Below the pieces are notes generated by a model. It saw only the letters and a program-made list of their open reading frames with translations. It did not search any database and was not told the DNA's origin. From NCBI GenBank assembly GCA_029948255.1, contig JALIZF010001764.1, forward strand, positions 248,001 through 312,000: a stretch of 64,000 bases of DNA. Direction: 5' to 3'. Position 1 is the first letter of the stretch. Every line of letters begins with the position of its first letter. The translations under genes were made by a program, and so were the position numbers. This stretch comes from Telmatactis stephensoni. Taxonomy: Eukaryota > Cnidaria > Anthozoa > Actiniaria > Isophelliidae. Shown here piece by piece: positions 11,424-21,340 of this stretch.

Positions 11424-11429
11424 ACATGA

Positions 11430-11435
<6 letters not shown>

Positions 11436-11522
<87 letters not shown>
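11436..11522 (+). repeat. TC dinucleotide microsatellite
   Basis: An uninterrupted TC run of about 86 bases directly right of the palindromic array. Confidence 0.97.
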
Positions 11523-11524
<2 letters not shown>

Positions 11525-12113
11525 GTCTAAACGTGTAGGACAATATACTTTCCAAAAGCTTTCTAAATGTTTGTTGTTGTTGGTTTTATCCTAATTGTTC
11601 AGTGATCGAATTGACACGCCCAAACTCAAATTTCGCGTTCGCTACGCTCGGGCAAAACGATAATCACGATATAGGTTTTAGCCTCCGAGAATTTATGGCT
11701 TGGTACAGCCCTGGAGGGTATTTTAGAAGGGGGTTTGAGGATTTCAGGAAGTTACGCCTCCACCAACGTGTTTTTATAAAATGGTGGCCCCCTTTCAAAA
11801 TGTCTAGATCCATCGCTGTCAGCTAACACGCAGTAATTGCAAATGTATATACGTGGTAAAGGGTATTGATTTGATTCTTTAAAGAGTATATTGAATGTTC
11901 CTGAGGAAGAGCGAAAAAGATAGATTCCTCCATATTCGGGGAAAAAGATAGGCGTTCGGAAGTGCATTATCCTGCATAAATTATGTAAATCTATAGTTAA
12001 TTAGCATATAGTATATTATATGCTATCTATATATCACACAACTTGTGTAAGAACTTCTTGAACTGTGAATTGTTGTTGCCCATAAGCTCTCGTAAGTCTC
12101 CAATTCAAGTACA
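11523..12113. other. Intergenic, no gene recognised
   Basis: Frames at 11602-11826 (+) and 11752-11967 (-) overlap each other and show no domain motif. No repeat boundary is visible except the MITE start at the right edge. Confidence 0.55.
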
Positions 12114-12392
12114 TACACCTATTTCAAAAAAGGTTGTTGTGCGAGAGGCTTCAAGCCTACGTAGACCGTAAAGGAGTATTGGTAGGTACTGAACTTCACT
12201 CGCTTTTCAGCATTGTCCTTGATCTTTAACACGTACAAGATAAATAAGCTCGAGGCAAGCCAGTTGAGACTAGTCGTATTGATATTCTTGTGGTTTTATA
12301 GCTTTTAATAATCAGTTGTACCCATACTCCCTTGCGGGTGAGTCGAGTAGGTAGAGGCTTTTTACCCGACAACGTACTATGAAACAGGTGTA
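12114..12392. mobile_element. MITE, TACACCTATTTCA family, copy 1
   Basis: It starts TACACCTATTTCAA and ends TGAAACAGGTGTA, a short imperfect terminal inverted repeat with TA at both outer edges, compatible with a Tc1/mariner-type TA target. The interior, including GCTTTTCAGC-like text and the CCCTTGCGGGTGAGTCGAGTAGG stretch near 12331-12352, is shared with 22662-22965. The left end is also close to that of the element at 41908-42215. Confidence 0.85.
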
Positions 12393-13070
12393 AAAGAAGT
12401 AGTAGTGGTAGTTTGCGGTGGGATCTTGGGGGGGGGGGGGGGGGGGGGGGCGACTTCTTAATTCTCTGAAGGAACGATTTAAGATTCGCGCATGATAAGT
12501 TGTCCAACTACGTCTGCTTACTCGTTAAGAAGCCAACTATACTAATCTTGTCTGGTCCAGATGCCTGGTTCAGGTGAAATTTGTATAGTTTGGAGTAGAC
12601 CTCAGCTAGTAAGATGAACTTGAATACAACCAAACTCACGGTAATTAATGTAATCTTGCATGATACCAACAAAATCATTATTTATTTTATTGTGAAGATC
12701 TTTACCTGATAAACTATCCAGGCTGTGAAGAGATAAATTAGATTTCAATAAGCCACATACGCTAGAAGCGCCAAAGACGTACGAAAAACGGAGTTTAAAA
12801 TTAAGCAGCCGTTTCACGCGCTTCGTAAGTAGATTTAATATTTACTGGTCGTAGGAGTTCCTTTACATTCATAGAGATAAGTCTCGACGAATGTCAGCTC
12901 GACATTATTCTAGAGTCTTACATATCACGGACGCTGCATATAGATATGTTACTGACCTCCGTAATGTCCATCTTGTCCGTAATGTCCATAATGGACCTCC
13001 TAATGCACCATGTCATTCCAACAGGGTCCTGTTCCATACATTAGGGACGTACAACCTCGCGAAAAAAATC
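12393..13070. other. Intergenic; G-run, otherwise nothing recognised
   Basis: A run of 23 G occupies 12428-12450. Frames at 12602-12817 (-) and 12891-13166 (+) have no motif, and the latter runs into the microsatellite. Confidence 0.55.
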
Positions 13071-13087
13071 TTTTCTTTCTTTCTTAG

Positions 13088-13129
<42 letters not shown>

Positions 13130-13130
13130 C
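13071..13130 (+). repeat. TTTC microsatellite, left edge of duplicated block copy 2
   Basis: About 60 bases of TTTC units, with one early interruption. Sequence to the right (from ~13136) matches 1806 onwards; sequence to the left matches nothing at copy 1. Confidence 0.95.
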
Positions 13131-13818
13131 AAATCAAATTACTTTGATTTCTCTTTTAATATCTGATCTAATCTGTACTTTCGTCAAAGCACTCTGAACA
13201 CTTTATTAGGTTAATCCTGCTAAATGGGTTAAACAAACACAGAACAATTAAAGATGGAATATAGCTGATCACTTCGAAAATGAACCTTAACATGCATAGC
13301 AAACATTTGACGATAAAATTTACACAATATCTGTCGCTGATCTCGCCCTGGTTTTGAAATTTCTTTTTCCTAATTTACTCCATCGTCCTCCTCAAAATTT
13401 TTTAACCGTTATTATAATGTGCTTCAGTCTTCGATCCCCTTTTTTCTCATTTTAATCTCCCTTTTTCCTTTCAATATCTGTACCTTCATTAGAGCATTGT
13501 GAACACTGGATCCGCAACCCATTCCTGCTAATGGATTTAAATAATCACAGAACTTGGAAAATAAAAATCCATTTACGTGGAAGTACGTAACAACTTGGAC
13601 ATTGAATAATCACAGAAATAATATAGCTTTCAATTTTGTAAAGGAGCCATAACATTGATCAACATTAACGTACGTAAATTTAAACAATAAAAATTCAAGC
13701 ATCTGTCTTCTGAAAAAGAAAAACCTTAATGGATTGGTAATACTAGGATACACGAAATTTCTAATGTGATCAAGTACGAGCAACACTTTTTTCAACCAAC
13801 ACGAGTTTGGCTAACGCT
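13131..13818 (+). other. 5' flank of GPCR copy 2
   Basis: Homologous to 1806-1967 plus 2734-3338, without the nested MITEs (empty site 13298-13306) and without the extra tandem unit of copy 1. It carries its own small insertion near 13555-13610 relative to copy 1. Confidence 0.8.
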
Positions 13819-14970
13819 ATGAACGACACAGAGATCCAACAGTGTCGGTTAGTGGATCCAGTCACATGGCATCCCTCTTTCACCAACCAAGCTACAAATA
13901 TATCCAGTATCGTTGTTGTGGTCCTTCAGCTTTTGACCATGCCATTCGTCCTATTTCTCAACGCCGTCACTCTTATCATTGTAGCAAAGTTTGAATCTTC
14001 GAGAAAAGAACGCTTCGTTATCCTGGCCCTCCTTGCTGTCACAGATGTTCTTTCTGGTCTGATCTCTCAGCCTCTTTTAGTTGCTAAAGAACTGTATCAT
14101 TTAGTGAACAACGATGCCAACTGCATTCTAGATAGTGCTTTCCAGCTTAGTTTCATACTTTTTTCAAGTGCATCACTCTGTCAGCTAGCATGCCTCACCT
14201 ATGAAAGGTACGTTGCCATAACCGATCCGTTCGAATACCCAAACCGTATTACTGTACGTAGACTTGTATATGTAGCAATAGCAAACTGGACCATCCATGT
14301 TGCCTTAGTAGTGATATATGGAGCAACATTATCAGCAAAATATATCGTCTACATCACAATTATCCCAATCCTTCTTCTCTTCTGTATTCTGTACTGGTAC
14401 ATCAAGATCTTTGCAGTTATTCGTCAGCAAAACCGCCAGATGCATCAACATAATGCCAACCACCAATCAAACTCAAGAAACCTTTCAAATCGCAAATCAG
14501 CCATTACTGCTGTTATGCTATTGGGAGTTTTTTCCTTGAGTTATCTACCAGAACTTGTCAATATGTTTGTGGCATTACGCTACGGGTCTGCAGTCCGAGG
14601 ACCCGCCTATTTCGCCTTGCACTCATGGGGAGGTCTGTTCTGCCATTTAAACTCACTTTTCAGTCCTATTATCTACGGACTGCGCACCAATGAGTTTCGC
14701 AGATATTTCTTTCGACTTTTTGGCATCCAGACAAGTAATGAGGAAAACCCCAATGCTCCTGGCCCATTTGTATTAAAGGTATCTCCACAGATCAAGAACG
14801 AACAACCTCAAGTTTGCTCTCAAAAAAGGATCAGTGAACTGGTTTCACAACAAAGAGAGGACATAAAACACAAAGATGAAGGAAACCACGCTGCCTGGCT
14901 GTCCATACCAGAAGAAACGAACAGATCGTCGCAAAGAACAACGATGAACAATGTGGCTGGTTTACCGTAA
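13819..14970 (+). CDS. Class A (rhodopsin-like) GPCR, copy 2 of tandem pair
   Basis: A 383-residue single-exon receptor, paralogue of 3339-4490, starting at ATG 13819. TM1 Asn, TM2 Asp, Cys before TM3 (ANCILD), ERY, TM4 Trp and TM7 SPIIY are all kept, and the second extracellular loop again lacks Cys. Most substitutions relative to copy 1 fall in TM4/loop 2 (SGATLSAKS versus YGATLSAKY) and above all from the end of TM6 to early TM7 (LVNVTLRLHYGSAEVRSP versus LVNMFVALRYGSAVRGP). The tail diverges after an indel near 14910 that shifts frame relative to copy 1, so it ends NNVAGLP. The last sense codon and the stop (14965-14970, CCGTAA) belong to a transposon end. No internal stop is present, so it is probably functional. 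Confidence 0.94.
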   Translation: MNDTEIQQCRLVDPVTWHPSFTNQATNISSIVVVVLQLLTMPFVLFLNAVTLIIVAKFESSRKERFVILALLAVTDVLSGLISQPLLVAKELYHLVNNDANCILDSAFQLSFILFSSASLCQLACLTYERYVAITDPFEYPNRITVRRLVYVAIANWTIHVALVVIYGATLSAKYIVYITIIPILLLFCILYWYIKIFAVIRQQNRQMHQHNANHQSNSRNLSNRKSAITAVMLLGVFSLSYLPELVNMFVALRYGSAVRGPAYFALHSWGGLFCHLNSLFSPIIYGLRTNEFRRYFFRLFGIQTSNEENPNAPGPFVLKVSPQIKNEQPQVCSQKRISELVSQQREDIKHKDEGNHAAWLSIPEETNRSSQRTTMNNVAGLP

Positions 14971-15560
14971 ACGATCTAATGAACGCCGGGGGCGTTTAAT
15001 ATATTCCAAGAGTCCTAATGGGGGCGTTTAAAAGAAAAGAGGCGTTTAAAAGAGAGGAGCGTTTATTCTCAAAACTGTAACATACTAAATATTCTAAATG
15101 CGATTGCATAATACACGCGACAGTGCTCAGTTCGCAAACTCGAAGCAAACTATCAATAGTTCGTCTGCTGATAAGTCAAATAAATTCATTGATAGTATCG
15201 TACTAGCCTCCTCCGCAGGCATCTCTAATATTCTCTATTCTCTAAATCTCTTTGCGATTCCGGTGGGATTCCTGTGGAATTTCCTCTGCGAGAAGAGGGG
15301 GACTAGCGCCTAGTACCTCTCTACCAGCAACACAGGAAACCCAAGATACGTAAAAATTCAAATTCTTAGATTATGAAGACGCCTGCGGAGGAGGCTAGTA
15401 TCGTACTTAGTAATTCACGTGTGGTTGGTTAGTAGACATGGGGCGTTTGTTAGAGAGGGGCGTTAAATTTGAACTTGCTAAATTATGAGGGGCGTTAATT
15501 AGACACGAAGCGTATATTAGAGAGTGGGCGTTCATTAGACATGTTAGATCATTTACGGTA
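14963..15560. mobile_element. TACCGTAAA-ended MITE inserted on the 3' end of GPCR copy 2
   Basis: Left end TACCGTAAACGATCTAATGA (14963-14982); right end GATCATTTACGGTA (15547-15560). Between them are GGGGCGTT/AGGCGTTTA motif arrays (14987-15065 and 15437-15532). GPCR homology resumes after the right end: AAATTATGATGAAACC matches the region just 3' of the copy 1 stop. So the insertion interrupts the old 3' end. It contains the MITE at 15204-15397, and another (15565-15742) sits at its right edge. A TA target duplication is likely. The motif style resembles the element at 54355-54707. Confidence 0.85.
15204..15397. mobile_element. 194-bp MULE-like MITE, TAGCCTCCTCCGCAGGC family, copy 1
   Basis: Terminal inverted repeats TAGCCTCCTCCGCAGGC and GCCTGCGGAGGAGGCTA. 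Exact 9-bp target duplication GTATCGTAC at 15195-15203 and 15398-15406. The interior is non-coding. It is nested inside the TACCGTAAA element. Confidence 0.93.
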
Positions 15561-15564
15561 AATT

Positions 15565-15742
15565 TAGCCTCCTCCGCAGGCAACTCTTTTGGGTTTCCTT
15601 TGGAATACAAACGAACGAGAAAGACTGGAGGAGAGGGAAAAATGAGGGGGGAGGGGGAGAGGAGGAAGGAAAGAATGCGGCCCATTCTTTCCCGGCCAGA
15701 AAAAAACAGGAATCCCAAAAGAGTTGCCTGCGGAGGAGGCTA
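15565..15742. mobile_element. 178-bp MULE-like MITE, TAGCCTCCTCCGCAGGC family, copy 2
   Basis: Same termini as 15204-15397, with longer pairing arms (CAACTCTTTTGGG inside the left TIR pairs with CCCAAAAGAGTTG inside the right). Exact 9-bp target duplication CGGTAAATT at 15556-15564 and 15743-15751, falling on the right end of the TACCGTAAA element. Confidence 0.93.
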
Positions 15743-15752
15743 CGGTAAATTA

Positions 15753-16129
15753 TGATGAAACCTAGTTAGATTTAGTGGGGCGTTGTCCTCATTTTCAGTT
15801 TGGCCCTATTTATTTTTAAAGATACGAATTTTTAAAACTTAGCCTGTGAACAGGCTCTCTGGGGGAGTACAGTTTCGTAAAATTGCCCTTAAACTGTCGA
15901 AGATATGAATTTTTGAAACAAAGAATTTCTGTTGAAATGTATGTGTAAAGCTAGCATGATAACGAGGCTAATAACGCATGTAATGCCTTACTAATTAACA
16001 TACCTTTCTTTGCAAAAATGCCTAGTTTAAAAATTATTAGTCCGAAACTGATGCATTTTCTACTATTATTGATGTGACAATAAAATATAACTGACATAAA
16101 TAAAATAAAATAACAGACATAAAATACCT
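15753..16129. other. Intergenic, nothing recognised
   Basis: Short remnant of GPCR copy 2 downstream homology (to about 15775), then unassigned AT-rich DNA. Confidence 0.5.
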
Positions 16130-16431
16130 CTGTGCACAGGCTTACCAATCTCTGCTAGGCCTAGGCCCGTGACATGAAATGACCTCCTGAAAGTAGAAGG
16201 CCTAAAACCGCTATTATTGATGCTTTTAGGGAAAAATACACGACACAAACCCATCTTTAACTCATGATCTTTATTATTATTGAAAAAAATTCACAAAAAG
16301 TCAAAGGAAAGAGAGAATCTAGAGGAGAAATTCGATCGTAGTTCAATAGGCAAATTAACGGTCATTCAGATAACACAGGAAGCCCACACTACTCCCTCCA
16401 CTCATGCAGAGATTGGTAAGCCTGTGCTCTG
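16130..16431. mobile_element. ~300-bp inverted-repeat element
   Basis: CTGTGCACAGGCTTACCAAT (16130-16149, continuing to 16155) pairs with the inverted stretch at 16406-16431, about 25 bases with one or two mismatches. No target duplication could be fixed. It lies just upstream of the proposed first exon of the Mab-21 gene. Confidence 0.6.
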
Positions 16432-16680
16432 TGCCACGCTATCTCTAGGTCAATTCTCTTGCTCACTATATGTACTTTCTTATGGGATTGAAATAGAATG
16501 TTTTCACTGTATAGTACGTAAGAATTAAGCACACTCGTCCAGCAGGAGTAAGGCAAAAGCCTACTCTTTTTTGGCGATTTTAACTGTACTTGTTTCAGTT
16601 TGAACGAGTGATCGAACGACCTTGAAATTCAACCATCTGGTCGTCTACAGTTTCGAAATATAATCGTAGTAGGATCAGCA

Positions 16681-19600
16681 ATGCAATGGCTCAATCGGTA
16701 AGTGCTAAACTTTAATGTTGGTAGATTATAGTGACTTCTGTACTGTTAAAATTGGGGAAATCAAGATAATTGAAACGGGATCTCTCAACTAATATAAAAG
16801 ATAAATCAGTACTAGTTGTTGGTACTATAGCTAGTTGTTATTCTTCGACAGGAAGTGTATTTATGCAACTATATATAAGTGTTTGATATTTTCAATGTTT
16901 CGTTATAAGCACCAACTTTTTGAACTAATGCCACAATATCGAAACAAATAGGATATCCTCTGATCTTTCTTTTTTTCCTAATTTACTTGAATTGATTTCG
17001 TCGACATCGCTATATTAGAGTATAGAGCATCGTTACGGTAGAGTGCATGTTCCAACAATCGCCAAGAAATATTTAGTATTGTTTCAAATATCCCTAACTT
17101 TGGTTGTACCTCTATGAATTATCACCGTACAGAGTCTATACATAATTTAAGTCTCAGTCAATGATTTGTTATAATCTAAGATTGTATATATCATAAATAT
17201 GCATTTCCATTTGAGCATCATTTTCCCATATATAAGACTGGTATTCATAAAACTGTGAAACAAATTAACATAAGGATCAAAGTTTTGAATGTTATTATTA
17301 AAATTTGAACTGATTTGAATATTAGTGCAGTGCACAGATAAGTGCGTACAGATAAAGAAGAACATGGACAAATATTTTTTTGTGGTTATTGGCTGTAAGC
17401 CATAACCACTATGTCATCGAGTGTGTAAGTAAGTCAGTTACTTTCCGTGAAGCGTTCGGCTTTTACGAACTGAGAACGGAAATATGTCGTTGACTCTTGA
17501 CATATTTTACGCAATTTTTTATTTCGCTTTGATTTTATATCTGGTTTAATATTACCATTTGTGTGAAAAGTAAGGCATTTTTCAATAAATTTGTGTTTTT
17601 TTGGGGTTATGGAATGTCTACGAGACTTCGACGAACAAACTACGAACTCGAGCTACAGTGGTCACGCTTGTCTCCGTTTTCGCGACGGCTTGACAACTTG
17701 AACTTGGTAAGTAAACGATGTTTGTTCCTTATTTTTTAACAATTCACATCGTTTTTCTGTTATTGGACTGGAATTTGAGTGTTCTATAATGTGTTAGGAG
17801 TTTGTTTTTAAGGAATCGTTCAGGATTTGGGGTGGTTTGCAAAAGATTTTGAGCGTGAAAGTCGGTCGTAAACACAGGGTTTGTTTTACAACGATTGAGC
17901 TGTCACCAGTTTATGTATAAAATCTCGTGTGGATTTCATTTGCATTTATGTCTTTACTTTCGCTTTGGATTTATTTGGAAAAGTCTTTGGTATTCTCGAC
18001 GTTATTTGGCTTTGTTGTATATTTGAGTCAGTGAAATTGAGCCGGATTTCTTGACAGAAAAGCTGACTCGAAGACTTACGAGTTAATCTCGATTATTTGT
18101 CATCGGATTCTGAGTCATTACAAGATTTTTAAAACCACTTCAGATTGTCAGAGGCTATTTATATTTTTCTGCCTATTGATTATTTTTGGTCTCTCGACAA
18201 ACCCAAAATGATCGAGATTACGGTAACTGAATTAGATTAATGGACTTCCAAAACATACTGTACTATTGACAAATGTTTTTCTCCTAATTTTTTTGTTCCA
18301 GATTTTCCTGTTACCGAGATCTAGACACTCCTTATGTAAAAATAATACTAATGCTATAACAATCAGTGTGAATAAACAATTCATGTTTGTTAATATATGT
18401 TTGTTATTTATGCAAGTTGATTGGATATAATTAAGTTATGTTTAACATTTTATCAAGTTTTATGCATTATATACAACAGTATAGTTATTACTGTCTATAC
18501 ATTAGTGGAGTGATTATATTAAACCTGTGAAAAAATTGTACACATACTGGTTATAAATAGACTGTCCTATTGTTTATTCTGTTTTTTTTCAAAAAGTCAA
18601 ATGCCATGGGGTTTGCTTTTGGGGGGGGGGGGGGGGGGCAGTAATGGAAGGGACTGATACAGTATATGACTGGTTCAAATACTAAGACCAGTTATCCATG
18701 TGTACTGAGAGTGATCATATGTTAATGCAAATGTAAAAGTTAGGCTATAACTCTAAAAATCTATGATAGTAAACATGGTGATGATTGTGAATACTATATA
18801 TTTGACTACCAATAACCACATGCCCTTATAGAGGGCTTTTATTTTATTATATAGCATTTTATAAAATATTTGAGAAGCAAGCTTAGGAACACGAGACGTA
18901 GCCGAGTGTCTCCCTTGCTTTTGGAGTGCTCTGCATCTTCCAGAGTGTTTATATCACAGTACAAAGACATAAGCGATCGTTTTATATTGCTTTTATAGAA
19001 TATTTTCGACGTTTTTTGAGCGAGCCATGTCTCTGTCCTCTGATATAAATATGGTAGCCAGAAAATCAGCGCGCGCGTTATAAGCTTGCTTCTCTCTCGC
19101 TCTACATCCTCTTCCATCGTGTTTATAAAGAAAATTATTTTCACTATGCTCTCCAAGCAAGAATTGATTTTCAAAATAAGAAAATCTGTTTCACAGGGAC
19201 TTTAGCTTAAAAGTAATTAAAAATCGATTTTTTTTAAATTTCACTCTCCTTGTTTTACAGGAAAGTGCATCATACTTTGATGAAATATCAAACATTTGGA
19301 CTTGAACCCTTCTCCGTCATCCTAAACTGCATGTTTCCAGTGGAATACATTTATGGAAACTGGTTCAAACTGCTATCAGAAAGCACTGCCAAACGTTCTG
19401 ATCCGGAGTTCCTTGGTTCTACATCTCCTGATGAAATAGAAACTGGTAGCCGTGCTGAAGGATTTTGTATCCCAGAGATTTTCGTTGCAAAAACTGATAA
19501 TGACCCGCTTCATGTGCCTTTAATCGAGAAGGAGTACTGGCAAGTGGATTCAGATTTTATGTTGGAAACCCAACCTTATAGAGATAATATCCCATCGATC

Positions 19601-21340
19601 TTCACAGTCGAGCATATTCCAGACGATCCCAGGTATGTTCGTCTAAGACTCACCAATGAATGGAAAGAGCATTACTCCCAATACAAAGATGTCACATTTC
19701 TTCATCAAACCTTTAATATTCCCTCCAAAAAACGCTATGTGTTTGGTGAACTCGACCGCGATAGTACTTTTGAACTGCACGGACCTGTTCGAAAGAGAAT
19801 AAGTACTAACGCAGACTGGTTTAAATTGGAAGAAGACAATACAACAGTTTTCAAGTACCCCCAAGCATGGCCTGATCCTGCTATGGAGTGGCTGGTGCGA
19901 CCTCGTCCTGGGACTTGGCCTTCGCCAGAGCTTGTTCAAGATATTTTTGAGTGTGGTTGTCATATTGCACCAGTGGGCAGAGGAAAGCGACAACAGGAGC
20001 CCATGAAACTCGTAGACTACGTTAAAGATCCGACAAAGATATCGGCCTCAGAAGCACACCATGGCAATGATTCACAAAGTCAATCTTTCATGAATGAAAC
20101 TGAATGGAGATTATCTTTTTCTGTGGCTGAAAACAAACTTAGCCAAAGTGTGACTCCAGTTCAGCGTCATGTAATCGTCCTTCTGAAGATGCTCAAGAAA
20201 ATGTATTTCCCTGACGTCGTGTCGTCCTATATTCTTAAAAATCTGCTCTTCTGGGAAATTGAAAAGCAGAATGAATCCTTTTGGAAGGAGGACAATTCAG
20301 CCAAGTGTCTTGTTTATATGTTGGATCGTCTCGCTCAGTGTCTTGAAGATGAATGTCTTCCACACTACATCATACCAGAGAGCAACCTCCTACAGGAAGA
20401 AGACCTCCAGAAACTCGCCGAAGGGGCTGTCAGAGTCAGAACTGTGAGGAAGAATATTTATGCGTATTCCATAAATATGTTCAAAAAAATCACCTCTCTA
20501 ACCTATTTGACACCTTATTATTTTCGAGGCCTTGAGTGGGACTCCTTCTCTACGCCCAAAATAAATGATGTCACTTTGTCTGGGGAAGAAGCAGAGGAAC
20601 TGACTCTTTCTCTACTTGAGCTGTTTACTGGCAAGTGTAAAGATGTTGTCGAGAGGTTGTTAAATCCCACTGAAACTGATACCCCCAATGAAAGCGCCAA
20701 GACGTTAATGTGCGTTCCCTTCTTTGCGTACCAGTCACTGTTGGCACGATGCCTGTGCAAATTGTTTATTTACAATAGGAAGAGTGAAGATATATCGAAA
20801 AACAATTTCATCCTTTTTGTAAAAGACAAAATTGGACATCCTCTCTCTGCGGCATTATTCATTGATAATGAGTTTCTCGAGCTATTACAGTTGTTTTTTA
20901 ACCAAGCATATGGAAAAGCCGAGCTTTCCGAGGTGATTCCCTATACAACTGTTATGGAAAAAACGAAAGAAGTTTACTCAATACTTGCACAACAGAGTGT
21001 AGAAGAATGCAAAGCAAAATTGGACGTAACATTTGGGTGGCTTCGCTCAAGTGAGTTGGCCGAGATAACAAGAAAAGTATTCAATAAAATCTCTGAGGAA
21101 GGAAAGCATATGGAGAATCTCACAGAAGACCTCATCGAAAAGGAAGTTTTAAAAGAATTGGCATCTTTAAAACTTGCAAAAGAAAATACTGGAAAAGAGA
21201 AAAATGAATATACTGGAGATGGAGAGCATTCGACAGAGGAACTTTTTAAGGATAAAATATCAGAAGAATTAGCATTACTAAAGCTTGCAAGGGAAAATCC
21301 CAGCCGCGGAAAACAGGACAATCAAAGCACTGACGATTAA
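16681..21340 (+). CDS. Mab-21 domain protein, cGAS-like nucleotidyltransferase fold
   Basis: The main exon is 19261-21340 (3' splice site TTGTTTTACAG ending 19260; stop TAA). A candidate first exon is 16681-16697 (MQWLN plus two bases, donor GTAAGT at 16698); its phase matches, giving ~698 residues. Diagnostic parts are ETGSRAEGF (codons near 19439), the G[S]-type nucleotide-binding loop, then QVDSDFML near 19541 with a D-x-D metal pair. The C-terminal Mab-21 signature follows: EWLVRPRPGTWP, CGCHIAPVG, EWRLSFSVAE, ILKNLLFWEIEK and PHYIIPESNLL (about 19888-20375). The third acidic catalytic residue is not evident. An extra C-terminal region follows, ending in two related charged helices (ELASLKLAKEN, ELALLKLAREN). 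In cGAS-like receptors this fold senses nucleic acid and makes cyclic dinucleotides; many Mab-21 proteins are inactive, so activity is inference. The intron holds two transposons. Confidence 0.88.
17381..18820. mobile_element. 1.44-kb TIR element in the Mab-21 gene intron
   Basis: TGTGGTTATTGG at 17381-17392 and its complement CCAATAACCACA at 18809-18820 mark the ends; the left end also forms a local hairpin with CCATAACCAC at 17399-17408. The interior is AT-rich and non-coding apart from a short exon-like frame near 17614. An 18-G run lies at 18621-18638. Family not recognised. Confidence 0.6.
18845..19140 (-). repeat. Interspersed repeat, shared with 37803-38140
   Basis: Reverse-complement similarity to 37840-38060 over about 200 bases, including GAGCGAGCCATGTCTCTGTC (19018-19037) and GATATAAACACTC context. 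A 111-codon frame on the minus strand is shared in part with a frame in the other copy, but the protein has no domain and follows the repeat. It ends about 120 bases before the Mab-21 main exon. Confidence 0.75.

Larger units (their letters stand above)
8367..11424. repeat. 3-kb repeat block bounded by GTATTTGCTAC / GTAGCAAATAC motifs
   Basis: The block opens with GAGTATTTGCTACC (8367-8380) and closes with CGTAGCAAATACCC (11410-11423), the same motif inverted, next to CT/TC microsatellites on both outer sides. Isolated direct copies of GTAGCAAATACCCA lie at 8538, 8918, 8938 and 8956. The inner part holds the GTGTTGTAGTG minisatellite (9637-10720) and the 32-bp palindromic array (11127-11423). 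It is extremely AT-rich and has no coding frame. Whether it is one mobile unit or an expanded satellite is unclear. Confidence 0.6.

Noticed and set aside
17614..17706. 31-codon exon candidate with a GTAAGT donor upstream of the Mab-21 exon
   Set aside because: Its phase 0 donor leads to a stop after 14 codons of the next exon, and it lies inside the 17381-18820 transposon.
18839..19174. Frame sharing protein similarity with 37754-38143
   Set aside because: Similarity is explained by a shared interspersed repeat that folds on itself; no domain is present.
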